Shown here: piece by piece, positions 51,504-60,238 of the stretch
How positions within the stretch are numbered: the first letter of the stretch is position 1
How the letters are laid out: every line of letters starts with the position of its first letter
Source: Pseudomonas fluorescens
GTDB taxonomy: Bacteria > Pseudomonadota > Gammaproteobacteria > Pseudomonadales > Pseudomonadaceae
Reading direction: 5' to 3'
DNA length: 64,000 bases
NCBI RefSeq assembly: GCF_005938625.1
Contig: NZ_VCNJ01000030.1
Span: 124,001 to 188,000, forward strand
Notes under the pieces: model-generated
The model's database searches: none
What the model was told of the DNA's origin: nothing
What the model saw: the letters and a program-made list of their open reading frames with translations, nothing else
Made by a program: the position numbers and the translations under genes

Positions 51504-52567
51504 CAGTCACCGTCGTTGGCGTTGAAGCCCAGTTGAATGCCCAGCGCCTTGGCCAGTTCGCCTTCGTGCAGGCGATGGACGACGTTGAGGCTGTCGTAGA
51601 TGTCGTTGAGTTGCTGACGACCGGCGTCGTCTTCAAGCATTTCGCCGAGCGAGCGCTGGGTGCTGTCGAACAGTTTCAGCGAAGCGGCGTATGCGGCGTC
51701 GATCTTGTCGGCCAGTGGTTTTTGCTCAGCCGCCAACAGACCGCGCAGGCCTTTGTTGTCGACGCCTTCCCAGACGGTTTTGGCGGCGGCGAGGCTGGCT
51801 TCCAGCGCAGTCAGGGACGACTGGCTGCGCCAGGCATCGGCCTGGAACGGCTGTGGCACGCCCTTGCTCTGACGGCCCATTGGCGTGCCGAGCTTTTTCT
51901 TCAGGGTGTCCAGCGCGGTGACTTGCACACGCAGCAGATCGGCGATCGCTTCGTGGGAGTCGGCGTAGCGTTGGTTCGGGAACTTGGTCATCTGCGCCAG
52001 CATTCCGTCGCTGTTGTTCCAGCCCTGCAGAATCTCTTCAGCCAGTTGCTTCTGACGCTCGCCGATGGCGATCAACAGCGGGCAGTACTTGGCTTTCTGA
52101 TCGGCATTGGCCACGTCAGGCTTGGCGTCGAACAGGATGTACTCGTAAGCCGACAGGCCTTGCACCACCACGCTGGATTTGGCCAGTGCGGCGGCATCGA
52201 TCTGCGGTTGCGCGACCACCAGTTGCTCGACCTGACGACCGACGAGGTTTTTCTTGTCCGGCCAGAACTGCACCTGCCACGAACGGTTGCCCTCGGCCAA
52301 CGGGCCGATCAGCAGCGGTTGCAGCTCGGCCCAGGCTTTCTGCGCGTGCAGGAAGTCGGCGCGGGCGGTCTCCAGGGTTTCTTTGCCCTGGCAGTAGGCG
52401 AGGGCGCTGACCGCCAGTTGCTTGTCGGCTTCGACCCAACGGGTGTAGGTCGGCAGGATCACCGATTTGGCGATGGCGGCCGAGGTGACCGCTTGCGGAT
52501 CCTGCGGCGAGCAGGCGCCGAGGGCGAGCGCGGCAAGGCTGGTGAACAGTAGCTTGGGACGGAACAT
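51503..52567 (-). CDS. Imelysin-family lipoprotein (second copy, altered motif)
   Basis: 354 aa, ATG 52567. Lipoprotein signal with lipobox LGACS (MFRPKLLFTSLAALALGACS). One imelysin domain, but the usual GxHxxE motif reads GLSAYEYILFD, so histidine is replaced by serine while the glutamate stays. Imelysin proteins bind or help take up iron; the M75 peptidase idea is less certain. It lies between the di-heme gene and the DUF1513 gene. Confidence 0.82.
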   Translation of the reverse strand: MFRPKLLFTSLAALALGACSPQDPQAVTSAAIAKSVILPTYTRWVEADKQLAVSALAYCQGKETLETARADFLHAQKAWAELQPLLIGPLAEGNRSWQVQFWPDKKNLVGRQVEQLVVAQPQIDAAALAKSSVVVQGLSAYEYILFDAKPDVANADQKAKYCPLLIAIGERQKQLAEEILQGWNNSDGMLAQMTKFPNQRYADSHEAIADLLRVQVTALDTLKKKLGTPMGRQSKGVPQPFQADAWRSQSSLTALEASLAAAKTVWEGVDNKGLRGLLAAEQKPLADKIDAAYAASLKLFDSTQRSLGEMLEDDAGRQQLNDIYDSLNVVHRLHEGELAKALGIQLGFNANDGD

Positions 52568-52595
52568 GTCGGGCTCCCGATTCTTTTATCAGTGT

Positions 52596-54023
52596 TTAAA
52601 GTGAGTTCAAAAACGCCAGCAACGCGGCGCGCTGCTCGGCATTGAAAGACAAAACCTGTTGCTGTGCGGCTTGCGCTTCGCCGCCATGCCAAAGCACCGC
52701 TTCGAGCAGATTGCGCGCACGGCCATCATGCAAAAACTGCGTGTGTCCGCTGACCGCTTGCGTCAGGCCAATCCCCCACAACGGCGGTGTGCGCCAGTCG
52801 CGGCCGGAGGCCTGGAATTCTGTGCGGTTGTCGGCCAGACCGTCGCCCATGTCATGCAACAGCAGATCGCTGTAGGGGCGAATCACCTGATTGGCCAGTT
52901 CCGGTTCGGCGGCGTTGGCGGCGGTGGTGTATTTCGGCGTGTGGCACGAATCGCAACCGGCCTGGAAAAACAGGTTCTTGCCGGCGATGACGTCTGCATC
53001 GTTAACGCCTCGGCGTGCCGGCACAGCGAGGTTGCGGCTGTAGAACAGCACCAGACGCAGGATGTTATCGCTGACTTCCGGCTCGCCATCCGGGCCATTG
53101 CCGTTCGGCGCCTGTTTGCAGGCGGTTTGCGCGCCGGTGCAGTCATCGAAGGGGCGCAGGCTGGTCGTGAGGCCCATGTCACCGGAAAACGCGTGAACAT
53201 TCTGTTGATTGAGGTTCGGTTGCCCGGCTTTCCAGCCAAATCTGCCCATGACGGTTTTCTGTAATTCGTCATCCCAAACCCGGTTCGGCCGGCCGTTGAT
53301 GCCATTTTTTTCTTTCGCTTGCGCGGCGGCGTTGGCAAGAATCGCTTCTTCGGGGATGGCTTCTAGCAGGCCGAGGCCGATCATCGGCGGTGCGACGCGT
53401 GCCGAGAACCGCGTGTCCGGGTGCATCGGGCCGTAGCCCAGCTGCGTGATCTGCAAGACAGGTTTGCGCAATTCGACTTCGGTGCCGTCCTTGAACCGCA
53501 CGGGCACCGGGGTGTAGTCGACGCGCACTTTGCCTTCCGGGGCGACGCCGGGCACGGCCATGTCCTGGAACTGGCCGCCGTAGACGGGCTCTGGCACCAC
53601 GCCGACCTGCTCGATGAGCCGGGCATATTCCGGTGCGTCGGGAATCGACAACCGAACCAGCATCGACACTGCGTTGGTCGCGTCCGGCGTTGGCGGATGA
53701 CCGCGACCGTCCTTGATGTGGCAGTTCTGGCAGGCGTTGGTGTTGAACAACGGGCCGAGGCCATCGCGCGCGGTGGTGGTCGACGGCGCGATCACCCACG
53801 GGCTGCGAAAGAAGCTGTTGCCGACACTGAAATCCACCCGCCGCGAGGGTGGTAGATTCGCCGAAGGCAGCGAGAACGCATTCTGATCGGTCTTGCGCAC
53901 GGTCGCCGCACCGCCGGAACGCGCTTCACCGGGCTCGGCCTTGGTGAAACGCGGGGCGTCATCGCAGGCACTCAGGCCCAGGGCCAGCAACAGTGCGGAC
54001 AAGCGAAGAGGCAGCGAGGGCAT
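52596..54023 (-). CDS. Di-heme cytochrome c-like lipoprotein (DUF1111, thiol oxidoreductase-like)
   Basis: 475 aa from ATG 54023, behind AGGA. Lipoprotein signal MPSLPLRLSALLLALGLSAC. Two heme c sites: NACQNCHIKDGRGH in the N-terminal half and AGCDSCHTPKY in the C-terminal half, with DLLLHDMGDGL and APPLWGIG-type ends (here RTPPLWGIGLTQ). The family is found with imelysins and is thought to do periplasmic redox work, perhaps on iron. Confidence 0.88.
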   Translation of the reverse strand: MPSLPLRLSALLLALGLSACDDAPRFTKAEPGEARSGGAATVRKTDQNAFSLPSANLPPSRRVDFSVGNSFFRSPWVIAPSTTTARDGLGPLFNTNACQNCHIKDGRGHPPTPDATNAVSMLVRLSIPDAPEYARLIEQVGVVPEPVYGGQFQDMAVPGVAPEGKVRVDYTPVPVRFKDGTEVELRKPVLQITQLGYGPMHPDTRFSARVAPPMIGLGLLEAIPEEAILANAAAQAKEKNGINGRPNRVWDDELQKTVMGRFGWKAGQPNLNQQNVHAFSGDMGLTTSLRPFDDCTGAQTACKQAPNGNGPDGEPEVSDNILRLVLFYSRNLAVPARRGVNDADVIAGKNLFFQAGCDSCHTPKYTTAANAAEPELANQVIRPYSDLLLHDMGDGLADNRTEFQASGRDWRTPPLWGIGLTQAVSGHTQFLHDGRARNLLEAVLWHGGEAQAAQQQVLSFNAEQRAALLAFLNSL

Positions 54024-54130
54024 CAGACATCCTGCGGACGGGCGAAAACAAAGGCGCAAAGTCTAACAGGGCGAGGGGGTTTGAATAAGAGGAATTATCG
54101 TTTGCTTGATACAGCGCAAATGCAAACCCC

Positions 54131-54219
54131 CATGTAGGAGCTGCCGAAGGCTGCGATCTTTTGATCTGTCTTTTTAAAAGCAAGGTCAAAAGATCGCAGC
54201 CTTCGGCAGCTCCTACATG
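54131..54219. repeat. REP pair
   Basis: CATGTAGGAGCTGCCGAAGG and its inverse, 17-base AT-rich loop region, within the imelysin gene set. Confidence 0.9.
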
Positions 54220-54240
54220 GGGTCGTGTACGGAAGGGATG

Positions 54241-54270
54241 AAAAAGGCGACCCGAAGGTCGCCTTTTTTT
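54241..54270 (-). terminator. Terminator after the first imelysin gene
   Basis: AAAAAGGCGACC-CGAA-GGTCGCCTTTTTTT; perfect 12-bp stem. On the minus strand it follows the imelysin stop, so the di-heme gene downstream probably also relies on readthrough or its own promoter. Confidence 0.9.
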
Positions 54271-54287
54271 GACGCAGACGCGGTTGA

Positions 54288-55634
54288 TCAGAACTCGTGA
54301 TCAGCGTTGTCCGGGTTCAGGTCGCTGATGCCCAGTTTGCCGGCAGCGGCTTCGATCGAACCGGTCTGCTTGACCAGCGAGGCGATCGCGTCGCGAACGA
54401 TCTGGTTACCAGCGGTGTTGCCGGCCGCGATCAACTGGTCGTAGTGCTCACCCTTGTTGGCGTGATCGACCATGACCTGGATCTTGGCTTCGGTGGCGGC
54501 CAGATCGGCTTTCAGTGCGGTGTCGGCAGCCGGGTCAGCCTTGGCCACCAGCGACGACAGGCTGGCGCCGGTCATCTTGGTGCCGTCGACACGGGTGTAC
54601 TCGCCCAGATAGACGTTACGAATGCCTTTGGCATCGTAGAAGTGCGAGTTGTGCGTGTTGTCGCTGAAGCAGTCCTGCTCGTCTTCAGGAGAGTTAGCTT
54701 CCAGGGAAACCTTCATGCGCTCGCCCGCCAGTTCGCCCAGCGACAGGCTGCCCATGCCGAAAAGCATTTTGCGCAGACCGGTTTCGCCCGGCTCGGCTTC
54801 CAGGGTGGCGCGGTAGTTGTCAGCCACGTTCGGCTTCCAGTTACCAACCATTTCTTCGAGGTCGCTGACCAGCAGTTGGGTCACGGATTTCAGGTAGGCA
54901 CGACGACGATCGTTGTGACCGCCAGTGGCGCCGGCGCCTTCCAGGTAGTCGGAGGCAGGACGGTTGCCAGCGCCAGGGCCGGTACCGTTGAGGTCCTGGC
55001 CCCAGAGCAGGAATTCAATCGCGTGGTAGCCGGTAGCGACGTTGGCTTCGGAACCGCCCAGCTCATTGAGGCTGGCGAGTTTTTCCGGGGTGATGTCCTT
55101 GACGTCGACCTTGTCTTCGCCGACCTGAACTTCGGTGTTGGCGATGATGTTGGCGGTGGCGCCCGGGTTACCCAGTGCGTGCTCGTAGGATTTGTCGACG
55201 TAGTCGATCAGACCTTCGTCCAGCGGCCAGGCATTAACCTGACCTTCCCAATCGTCGATGATGGTGTTGCCGAAGCGGAACACTTCACTCTGCAAGTACG
55301 GAACGCGCGCAGCGACCCAGGCAGCCTTGGCGGCTTTCAGAGTGTCGGCGTTCGGCTTGGCGAGGAAGGCGTCAACGGCGGTCTGCAGGGTTTTCGCGGT
55401 GGATTCGGCATCGCTGTAAACGGCGAAGACCATGTCGGCGTAGTGCGCGACCACAGCCTTGGCGGCGGCTTCATCGACTTTACCGGCAGCGGCAGGAGCA
55501 GCCGCAGGTGCGGTGGTGCTGGCGGCTGGCGTCGGCGCGGCCGGAGCGGCAGCCTTGTCTTTGCCTTCGCCGCAACCGGCGAGGGAAATAGCGATGGCCA
55601 GCAGACTGGCGGTAGCCAGAGGCATACGAATCAT
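54288..55634 (-). CDS. Imelysin-family lipoprotein (canonical GxHxxE)
   Basis: 448 aa from ATG 55634, served by GCAGGA; ATG 55643 would sit on that site. Lipoprotein signal MIRMPLATASLLAIAISLAG followed by C, then an Ala/Pro-rich linker. The motif ATGYHAIEFLLWGQD keeps GxHxxE. In P. aeruginosa the equivalent next to bifA and sodB is IcmP (PA4370), an iron-regulated imelysin, as I remember. A Fur-like palindrome lies upstream. Confidence 0.88.
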   Translation of the reverse strand: MIRMPLATASLLAIAISLAGCGEGKDKAAAPAAPTPAASTTAPAAAPAAAGKVDEAAAKAVVAHYADMVFAVYSDAESTAKTLQTAVDAFLAKPNADTLKAAKAAWVAARVPYLQSEVFRFGNTIIDDWEGQVNAWPLDEGLIDYVDKSYEHALGNPGATANIIANTEVQVGEDKVDVKDITPEKLASLNELGGSEANVATGYHAIEFLLWGQDLNGTGPGAGNRPASDYLEGAGATGGHNDRRRAYLKSVTQLLVSDLEEMVGNWKPNVADNYRATLEAEPGETGLRKMLFGMGSLSLGELAGERMKVSLEANSPEDEQDCFSDNTHNSHFYDAKGIRNVYLGEYTRVDGTKMTGASLSSLVAKADPAADTALKADLAATEAKIQVMVDHANKGEHYDQLIAAGNTAGNQIVRDAIASLVKQTGSIEAAAGKLGISDLNPDNADHEF

Positions 55635-55693
55635 GGCGAACATCCTGCTTCGATAGTTGAGTGGACTCGCGCTGGGGGTGCGCAAAACTGCGA

Positions 55694-55718
55694 CATAATG
55701 CAAATCTTTCGCATTATG
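55694..55718. promoter_or_regulatory. Fur-like palindrome before the imelysin genes
   Basis: CATAATGC and GCATTATG are perfect inverted arms around nine bases. The central TGCAAATCTTTCGCA matches 10 of 14 defined positions of the 7-1-7 Fur motif. Sixty bases before the imelysin start. Confidence 0.5.
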
Positions 55719-55756
55719 TGTAAAGGGTTGTGGCTGGAAATATTTCTTATTTACGC

Positions 55757-55837
55757 AGATCAAAAGATCGCAGCCTGCGGCAGCTCCTACATGGGAACGC
55801 ATTCCAAATGTAGGAGCTGCCGCAGGCTGCGATCTTT
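55757..55837. repeat. REP pair
   Basis: AAAGATCGCAGCCTGCGGCA and its exact inverse, between the bifA stop and the imelysin promoter. Confidence 0.9.
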
Positions 55838-55841
55838 GCTT

Positions 55842-57893
55842 TTATAAAATAGCCGCGTTACTGCGTTGCGCCTGCTTGAGATAAGCGCTCAGTTCGCGCG
55901 CCGGCAACGGCTTGCTGTAGTGATAACCCTGACCTTCGTGGCAGCCTTCGGAAATGATGTAGCTTTCCTGTTCGGCGGTTTCCACGCCCTCGGCGATCAC
56001 TTGCATGCCCAGGCTCTTGCCCAGTTGAATGATCGCGCGAACGATGGTCGCATCGTCGTCGTCATCAAGCAGATCCTGAACGAAGCTCTTATCGATCTTG
56101 ATCTTGTCCAGCGGCAGGCTTTTCAGATAACTCAGCGATGAATAGCCAGTGCCGAAGTCGTCGATGGCAATCAACGCGCCGGAACGGCGCAGGCTGAGCA
56201 AATGCTGGGCGGCGGTGCTGATGTCTTCCATCAGGCCGGTTTCGGTGACTTCCAGTTCCAGACTGCGCGGTGGCAGGCGATACATCTGCAAGAGGTTGTT
56301 GACCACGCGTGGCAACTCGGCGTGGTGCAGTTGTACGGTGGACAGGTTCACTGCCATGCGCAGGTCGGCGAAACCCTGATCGTGCCATTCGCGCAATTGC
56401 TTGCAGGCCTGATCGAGCACCCATTCGCCGATGGCGATGATCGTGCCGTTCTGCTCGGCCAGCGGAATGAACAGGTCCGGCGGCACCAGACCGTGTTCCG
56501 GATGCTGCCAGCGAATCAGCGCTTCGACGCCGACCACGCGGTGATCGCGATAGCTGATCTGCGGCTGATAGACGAGGTAGAACTGATCACGCAACAGCGC
56601 ATCGCGCAAGTCTTTTTCCAGCTCGCGGCGACGACGCATCTCGCTGTCGACGCTGGCGATGTAGAACTGATAGCGGTTGCGCGAACGGGTCTTGGCCAGG
56701 GTCATGGTCTGCTCGGCTTTCTGCAACAGCTTCTCGGTGCTGTCGCCATCCTCCGGAAACAGGGTGATGCCGATGGTCGCGCGCAGACGGATTTCCTGAT
56801 GGTCGAGGGCGAACGCCGCTTCCAGATCATCAAGGATGCTTTGCGCCAGTTCCGCTGCTTCGTAAGGTTGTTCGATGTCGGCTTGTACCAGGGCGAACTG
56901 GTCGCCGCCCAGGCGGGCGAGGGCGCCGAGGCGGCCACTGTGGGCACGCAAGCGATCAGCCAAGGCCAGTAACAATTGGTCGCCGGTCTGGTAACTGAAC
57001 TGCTCGTTGATGCCCTTGAAGTCATCCAGTCCCACGCACAACACCGCGACCCGGCGTTGCAGCTTGCCGGCGTCGACCAGAATCTTGTCCAGTTGCTGCT
57101 GCAATTGCTGGCGGTTTGGCAGGCCGGTGAGGAAGTCGTATTGGGCCATGCGCAGCAGGCTGTTTTCCGCTTCGTGGCGCAGGTGAGTGTTGCGTTCGAT
57201 GGATTCGAGCAACTGGTTGGCGGTGTTGATCCAGATCCCCAGTTCGTTTTTCTCGTGACCCTTTAGCTGCGGGATCTTGTGCTCGCTCGGACGATCCGGG
57301 TTGATCTCGGTGAGGTGTTCGATGATCCGCGACAGCGGTTTGGTCAGCAGCCAGTGATAGACCAGATACAGCACCAGACCCATGGCTAGCGCGCGCAGAA
57401 CCCCGGAAATGAAGATGATCACCGAGCTGACGATAAACCCCTCGCCATAGGTGGCGGTATCGAGGGTGATGCTCAGGTCGCCGTAATACTCGCTGTACGG
57501 ACCGCGCCCCACCAGCTGCGTGGTGAAGGTGCGTTCCTGGCCGAGGATCAGGTCGGTCAGCCAGCGGCTGTTGGAATGCTGCAACTCGCGGGATTTCTGC
57601 GCGAGCATGGCTTCGTTCGGGTGGCCGATGGAAGCCTGACGCACGGCATCGTCCTGGAACAGGCCTTCGATCACCTGCATGCCCATCTCCCGGTCCAGGC
57701 TGTAAACAGCCTGGGTCGACGGGTCGCGGAACATGTCGAGGATGCGCTCGGCGTCGCCGGCAACGGCCTGACGGGTTTTGTAGGCATCGAAAACGATCTG
57801 CGCGCAGCTCAAGACTACGCCGACGATCAATGCCGACAGGAGCACGACCCGGAGCAACTTCACCGACAAGCTGTTCTTGAGTTCCAGCTTCAA
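55842..57893 (-). CDS. bifA: Cyclic-di-GMP phosphodiesterase BifA (degenerate GGDEF + EAL)
   Basis: 683 aa from TTG 57893 with AAGGA before it. Two membrane helices (about 13-33 and 154-182) around a periplasmic sensor domain, then a GGDEF domain whose signature is GGDQF (329-333), and an EAL domain with intact EAL (457-459), ETGLME, DDFGTGYSSLSYLKSLP, KIDKSFV and EGVET. BifA of P. aeruginosa has the same GGDQF and acts only as a phosphodiesterase, controlling biofilm and swarming. Position next to sodB and the imelysin gene matches PA4366-PA4370 from memory. Confidence 0.92.
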   Translation of the reverse strand: MKLELKNSLSVKLLRVVLLSALIVGVVLSCAQIVFDAYKTRQAVAGDAERILDMFRDPSTQAVYSLDREMGMQVIEGLFQDDAVRQASIGHPNEAMLAQKSRELQHSNSRWLTDLILGQERTFTTQLVGRGPYSEYYGDLSITLDTATYGEGFIVSSVIIFISGVLRALAMGLVLYLVYHWLLTKPLSRIIEHLTEINPDRPSEHKIPQLKGHEKNELGIWINTANQLLESIERNTHLRHEAENSLLRMAQYDFLTGLPNRQQLQQQLDKILVDAGKLQRRVAVLCVGLDDFKGINEQFSYQTGDQLLLALADRLRAHSGRLGALARLGGDQFALVQADIEQPYEAAELAQSILDDLEAAFALDHQEIRLRATIGITLFPEDGDSTEKLLQKAEQTMTLAKTRSRNRYQFYIASVDSEMRRRRELEKDLRDALLRDQFYLVYQPQISYRDHRVVGVEALIRWQHPEHGLVPPDLFIPLAEQNGTIIAIGEWVLDQACKQLREWHDQGFADLRMAVNLSTVQLHHAELPRVVNNLLQMYRLPPRSLELEVTETGLMEDISTAAQHLLSLRRSGALIAIDDFGTGYSSLSYLKSLPLDKIKIDKSFVQDLLDDDDDATIVRAIIQLGKSLGMQVIAEGVETAEQESYIISEGCHEGQGYHYSKPLPARELSAYLKQAQRSNAAIL

Positions 57894-58172
57894 AGGGTTA
57901 TTCCTTAATCCGTGCGGGTAGCGTCAAGTTGCCATGAGTATTGGCAATCCCGAGTTGGCAGTCAAAGGGACAATCAGACCGGGGATGATTTGCCCGTGGC
58001 CTTGGCCGAAATGCTGCTGTCTGGAGTATTAGCCCTATTTGTACTGTGTCGGTAGTTTCGGCCCTCAACTTGAGCGGTTTGCCGCATTTTTTCGTCTTTT
58101 TGATGGTAGTTCGCTGTGGCACGGCAGCAAGCAGCGACAGACAGCTTTAATCGTGAGAGAAACGCCATTGTT
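57894..58172. other. Intergenic, bifA promoter region
   Basis: No gene is seen in the spacer between bifA and sodB (466 bases in all, including the REP pair and the sodB terminator). The bifA promoter should lie at about 57920-58060. Confidence 0.45.
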
Positions 58173-58259
58173 ATGTAGGAGCTGCCGAAGGCTGCGATCT
58201 TTTGATCTTCGGCGTATTTGAAGATGCCAAAAGATCGCAGCCTTCGGCAGCTCCTACAG
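58173..58259. repeat. REP pair
   Basis: TATGTAGGAGCTGCCGAAGG and its inverse. A further decayed unit may follow at 58262-58306. Confidence 0.88.
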
Positions 58260-58316
58260 GAGATCAAAAGCGTTGAGTGCTCGCAGGTTCCGGCAGTGCC
58301 TACGAATTACAGGCAT

Positions 58317-58346
58317 AAAAAAACCCGGCAAAAGCCGGGTTTTTTG
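58317..58346 (-). terminator. Terminator of sodB
   Basis: AAAACCCGGC-AAAA-GCCGGGTTTT with a T-run on the minus strand. Confidence 0.92.
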
Positions 58347-58359
58347 ACTGGCGCGCAGC

Positions 58360-58956
58360 TTAAGCGGTGAAGGTTTTGCCTTCGAACTGCTCAGCAACGA
58401 ACTTCCAGTTGACCAGGTTCCAGAACGCTTCGACATACTTCGGACGAACGTTGCGGTAGTCGATGTAGTAAGCGTGTTCCCAGACGTCGCAGGTCAGCAG
58501 CGGGGTGTCGCCGCTGGTCAGCGGGTTGCCGGCGCCGATGGTGCTGGCCAGAGCCAGGGAACCGTCAGCCTTTTTCACCAGCCAGCCCCAGCCGGAACCG
58601 AAGGTGCCGATCGAGGTTTTGCTGAACTCTTCCTTGAACTTGTCGAACGAACCGAAGGCTGCGTTGATGGCTTCAGCCAGCGCGCCGGTTGGTTGACCGC
58701 CGGCGTTTGGCGCCAGGCAGTTCCAGTAGAAGGTGTGGTTCCAGACCTGAGCGGCGTTGTTGAAGATACCGCCCGAGGAAGTCTTGACGATTTCTTCCAG
58801 GGTCTTGCCTTCGAACTCGGTGCCTGGCACCAGGTTGTTCAGGTTCACGACATAGGTGTTGTGGTGCTTGTCGTGGTGGTATTCCAGGGTTTCCTTGGAA
58901 ATGTGCGGCTGCAGGGCATCGTGTGCGTAAGGCAGCGGCGGCAATTCGAAAGCCAT
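58360..58956 (-). CDS. sodB: Superoxide dismutase [Fe]
   Basis: 198 aa from ATG 58956 behind AGGAGA; a longer frame exists but MAFELPPLPYAHDAL is the family start. Metal ligands lie in LEYHHDKHHNTYV, AAQVWNHTFYW and TCDVWEHAYYIDY; the latter with AQVWNHTFYWNCL favours the iron form. It removes cytoplasmic superoxide. Confidence 0.96.
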   Translation of the reverse strand: MAFELPPLPYAHDALQPHISKETLEYHHDKHHNTYVVNLNNLVPGTEFEGKTLEEIVKTSSGGIFNNAAQVWNHTFYWNCLAPNAGGQPTGALAEAINAAFGSFDKFKEEFSKTSIGTFGSGWGWLVKKADGSLALASTIGAGNPLTSGDTPLLTCDVWEHAYYIDYRNVRPKYVEAFWNLVNWKFVAEQFEGKTFTA

Positions 58957-59132
58957 GATGATTCTCCTAATCAGGTCTGTTGCGGTGAGCGCAAGGCCGA
59001 TCACGGGCGGCCAGAAATGCACCGGCGAGTTTTTACTCTTTGCGGCGCAGGGTTTCGATCATAGCACCGGGGTTGCGCCATAACCACGCAACAACTGTGT
59101 GGGATAGAGGTTCCAGAGCTGTTTGGAATAAA

Positions 59133-59735
59133 TCAGCTGGCGAAAATTAATTGCCCGGCCACGGTAAACATCATCAACGCCACCACCAGATCGAGAATCC
59201 GCCAGGTACTCGGCCGGGCCAACCATGGCGCCAGCCATGCCGCGCCTAGCGCAAGCGTGAAAAACCACAACAGAGAAGCACTCGCAGCACCGACCACATA
59301 AGCCCCCGGCACCGATTGCTGCGCGCCGAGCGAGCCGATCAACAACACCGTATCCAGATAAACGTGAGGATTGAGCAGCGTTACTGCCAAGGCGCTGAGC
59401 ATCACCGCCCGCAACGAACGTACGGTCTGATTCGCACCCTGATCCATGCTTTGTTTCGAACAGGCCCGGCGCAACGCCTGGCTGCCGTACCAGATCAAAA
59501 ACGTCGCACCGCCCCAACGGGCGATCGCCAGCAGCGTCGGGTTCTGCGCCAGAATCGTCGCGAGCCCGAATACCCCCGCCGCCACCAGCATCGCATCGCA
59601 GACCACGCACAATGCCGCCACCGGCAAGTGGTGTTCACGACGCAAGCTCTGCGCCAATACAAACGCGTTCTGCGTGCCGATCGCCATGATCAGTCCGAAT
59701 GCCACCAGCAGGCCGTTCACATAGCTTTGCCACAT
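59133..59735 (-). CDS. argO: LysE/ArgO-family amino acid exporter
   Basis: 200 aa, six hydrophobic helices; GLIMAIGTQNAFVLAQSL and SALAVTLLNPHVYLDTVLLIG are LysE-family blocks. Probably exports arginine or related basic amino acids. The ArgP-like regulator 500 bases away, a known activator of argO in E. coli, supports the name. Confidence 0.88.
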   Translation of the reverse strand: MWQSYVNGLLVAFGLIMAIGTQNAFVLAQSLRREHHLPVAALCVVCDAMLVAAGVFGLATILAQNPTLLAIARWGGATFLIWYGSQALRRACSKQSMDQGANQTVRSLRAVMLSALAVTLLNPHVYLDTVLLIGSLGAQQSVPGAYVVGAASASLLWFFTLALGAAWLAPWLARPSTWRILDLVVALMMFTVAGQLIFAS

Positions 59736-59740
59736 AAGAT

Positions 59741-60142
59741 TTACTCCGCGTTGGCTGCGAGATCACGCAGCACCTGCATGGCGCGTTGGGCGTCGGCCTG
59801 ACCGACGAACAAATGATCGTGGTAATAACCGGCGATCACGTTGCAACTGATCCCGGCCTTGCCCAATGCTGTGGCGAAAGCGGCGGTAAGGCCAACCGCT
59901 TCCAGAGCCGAGTGCACGTTGAGGGTGATCCACGCGGCGACATAGTCGAAGCTGAAACCGGCCTGTTCGGCGCGGGAACGTTCGACAATCACGGTCAGGC
60001 CTTCCTGCTCGCGGAAGCTGCCGACAATCTCCAGACCGCTGGGCAACACTCCGTCGCGCAGGGTGCAGAACACGTATTCGCCGGCGTTGAGTTGCGGACT
60101 CATGCTGCGCAACAAAGTCGAGAGTGAAGTTTCGCCAGCCAT
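59741..60142 (-). CDS. ACT-domain protein (COG3602 type)
   Basis: 133 aa, ATG 60142. Two ACT-like halves: MSPQLNAGEYVFCTLRDGVL and FSFDYVAAWITLNVHSALEAVGLTAAFATALGKAGISCNV. Such stand-alone ACT proteins probably bind small amino acids. Five bases before argO on the same strand, so likely co-transcribed. Confidence 0.82.
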   Translation of the reverse strand: MAGETSLSTLLRSMSPQLNAGEYVFCTLRDGVLPSGLEIVGSFREQEGLTVIVERSRAEQAGFSFDYVAAWITLNVHSALEAVGLTAAFATALGKAGISCNVIAGYYHDHLFVGQADAQRAMQVLRDLAANAE

Positions 60143-60238
60143 GAGTGTGATCCTTGAGAAAGAGTGCTTGCTGGCTATTCTCCAGTCGAAACCTGTATAA
60201 GAAAAACCAATAGTGCTGATCGCTCATTAGGAAAACTG

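Noticed and set aside
54131..54219. CRISPR-like repeated hairpins
   Set aside because: The repeats are scattered REP pairs with no regular spacers and no cas genes.
54297..55847. 516-codon plus-strand frame over the first imelysin
   Set aside because: Shadow of a gene with signal peptide and GxHxxE motif.
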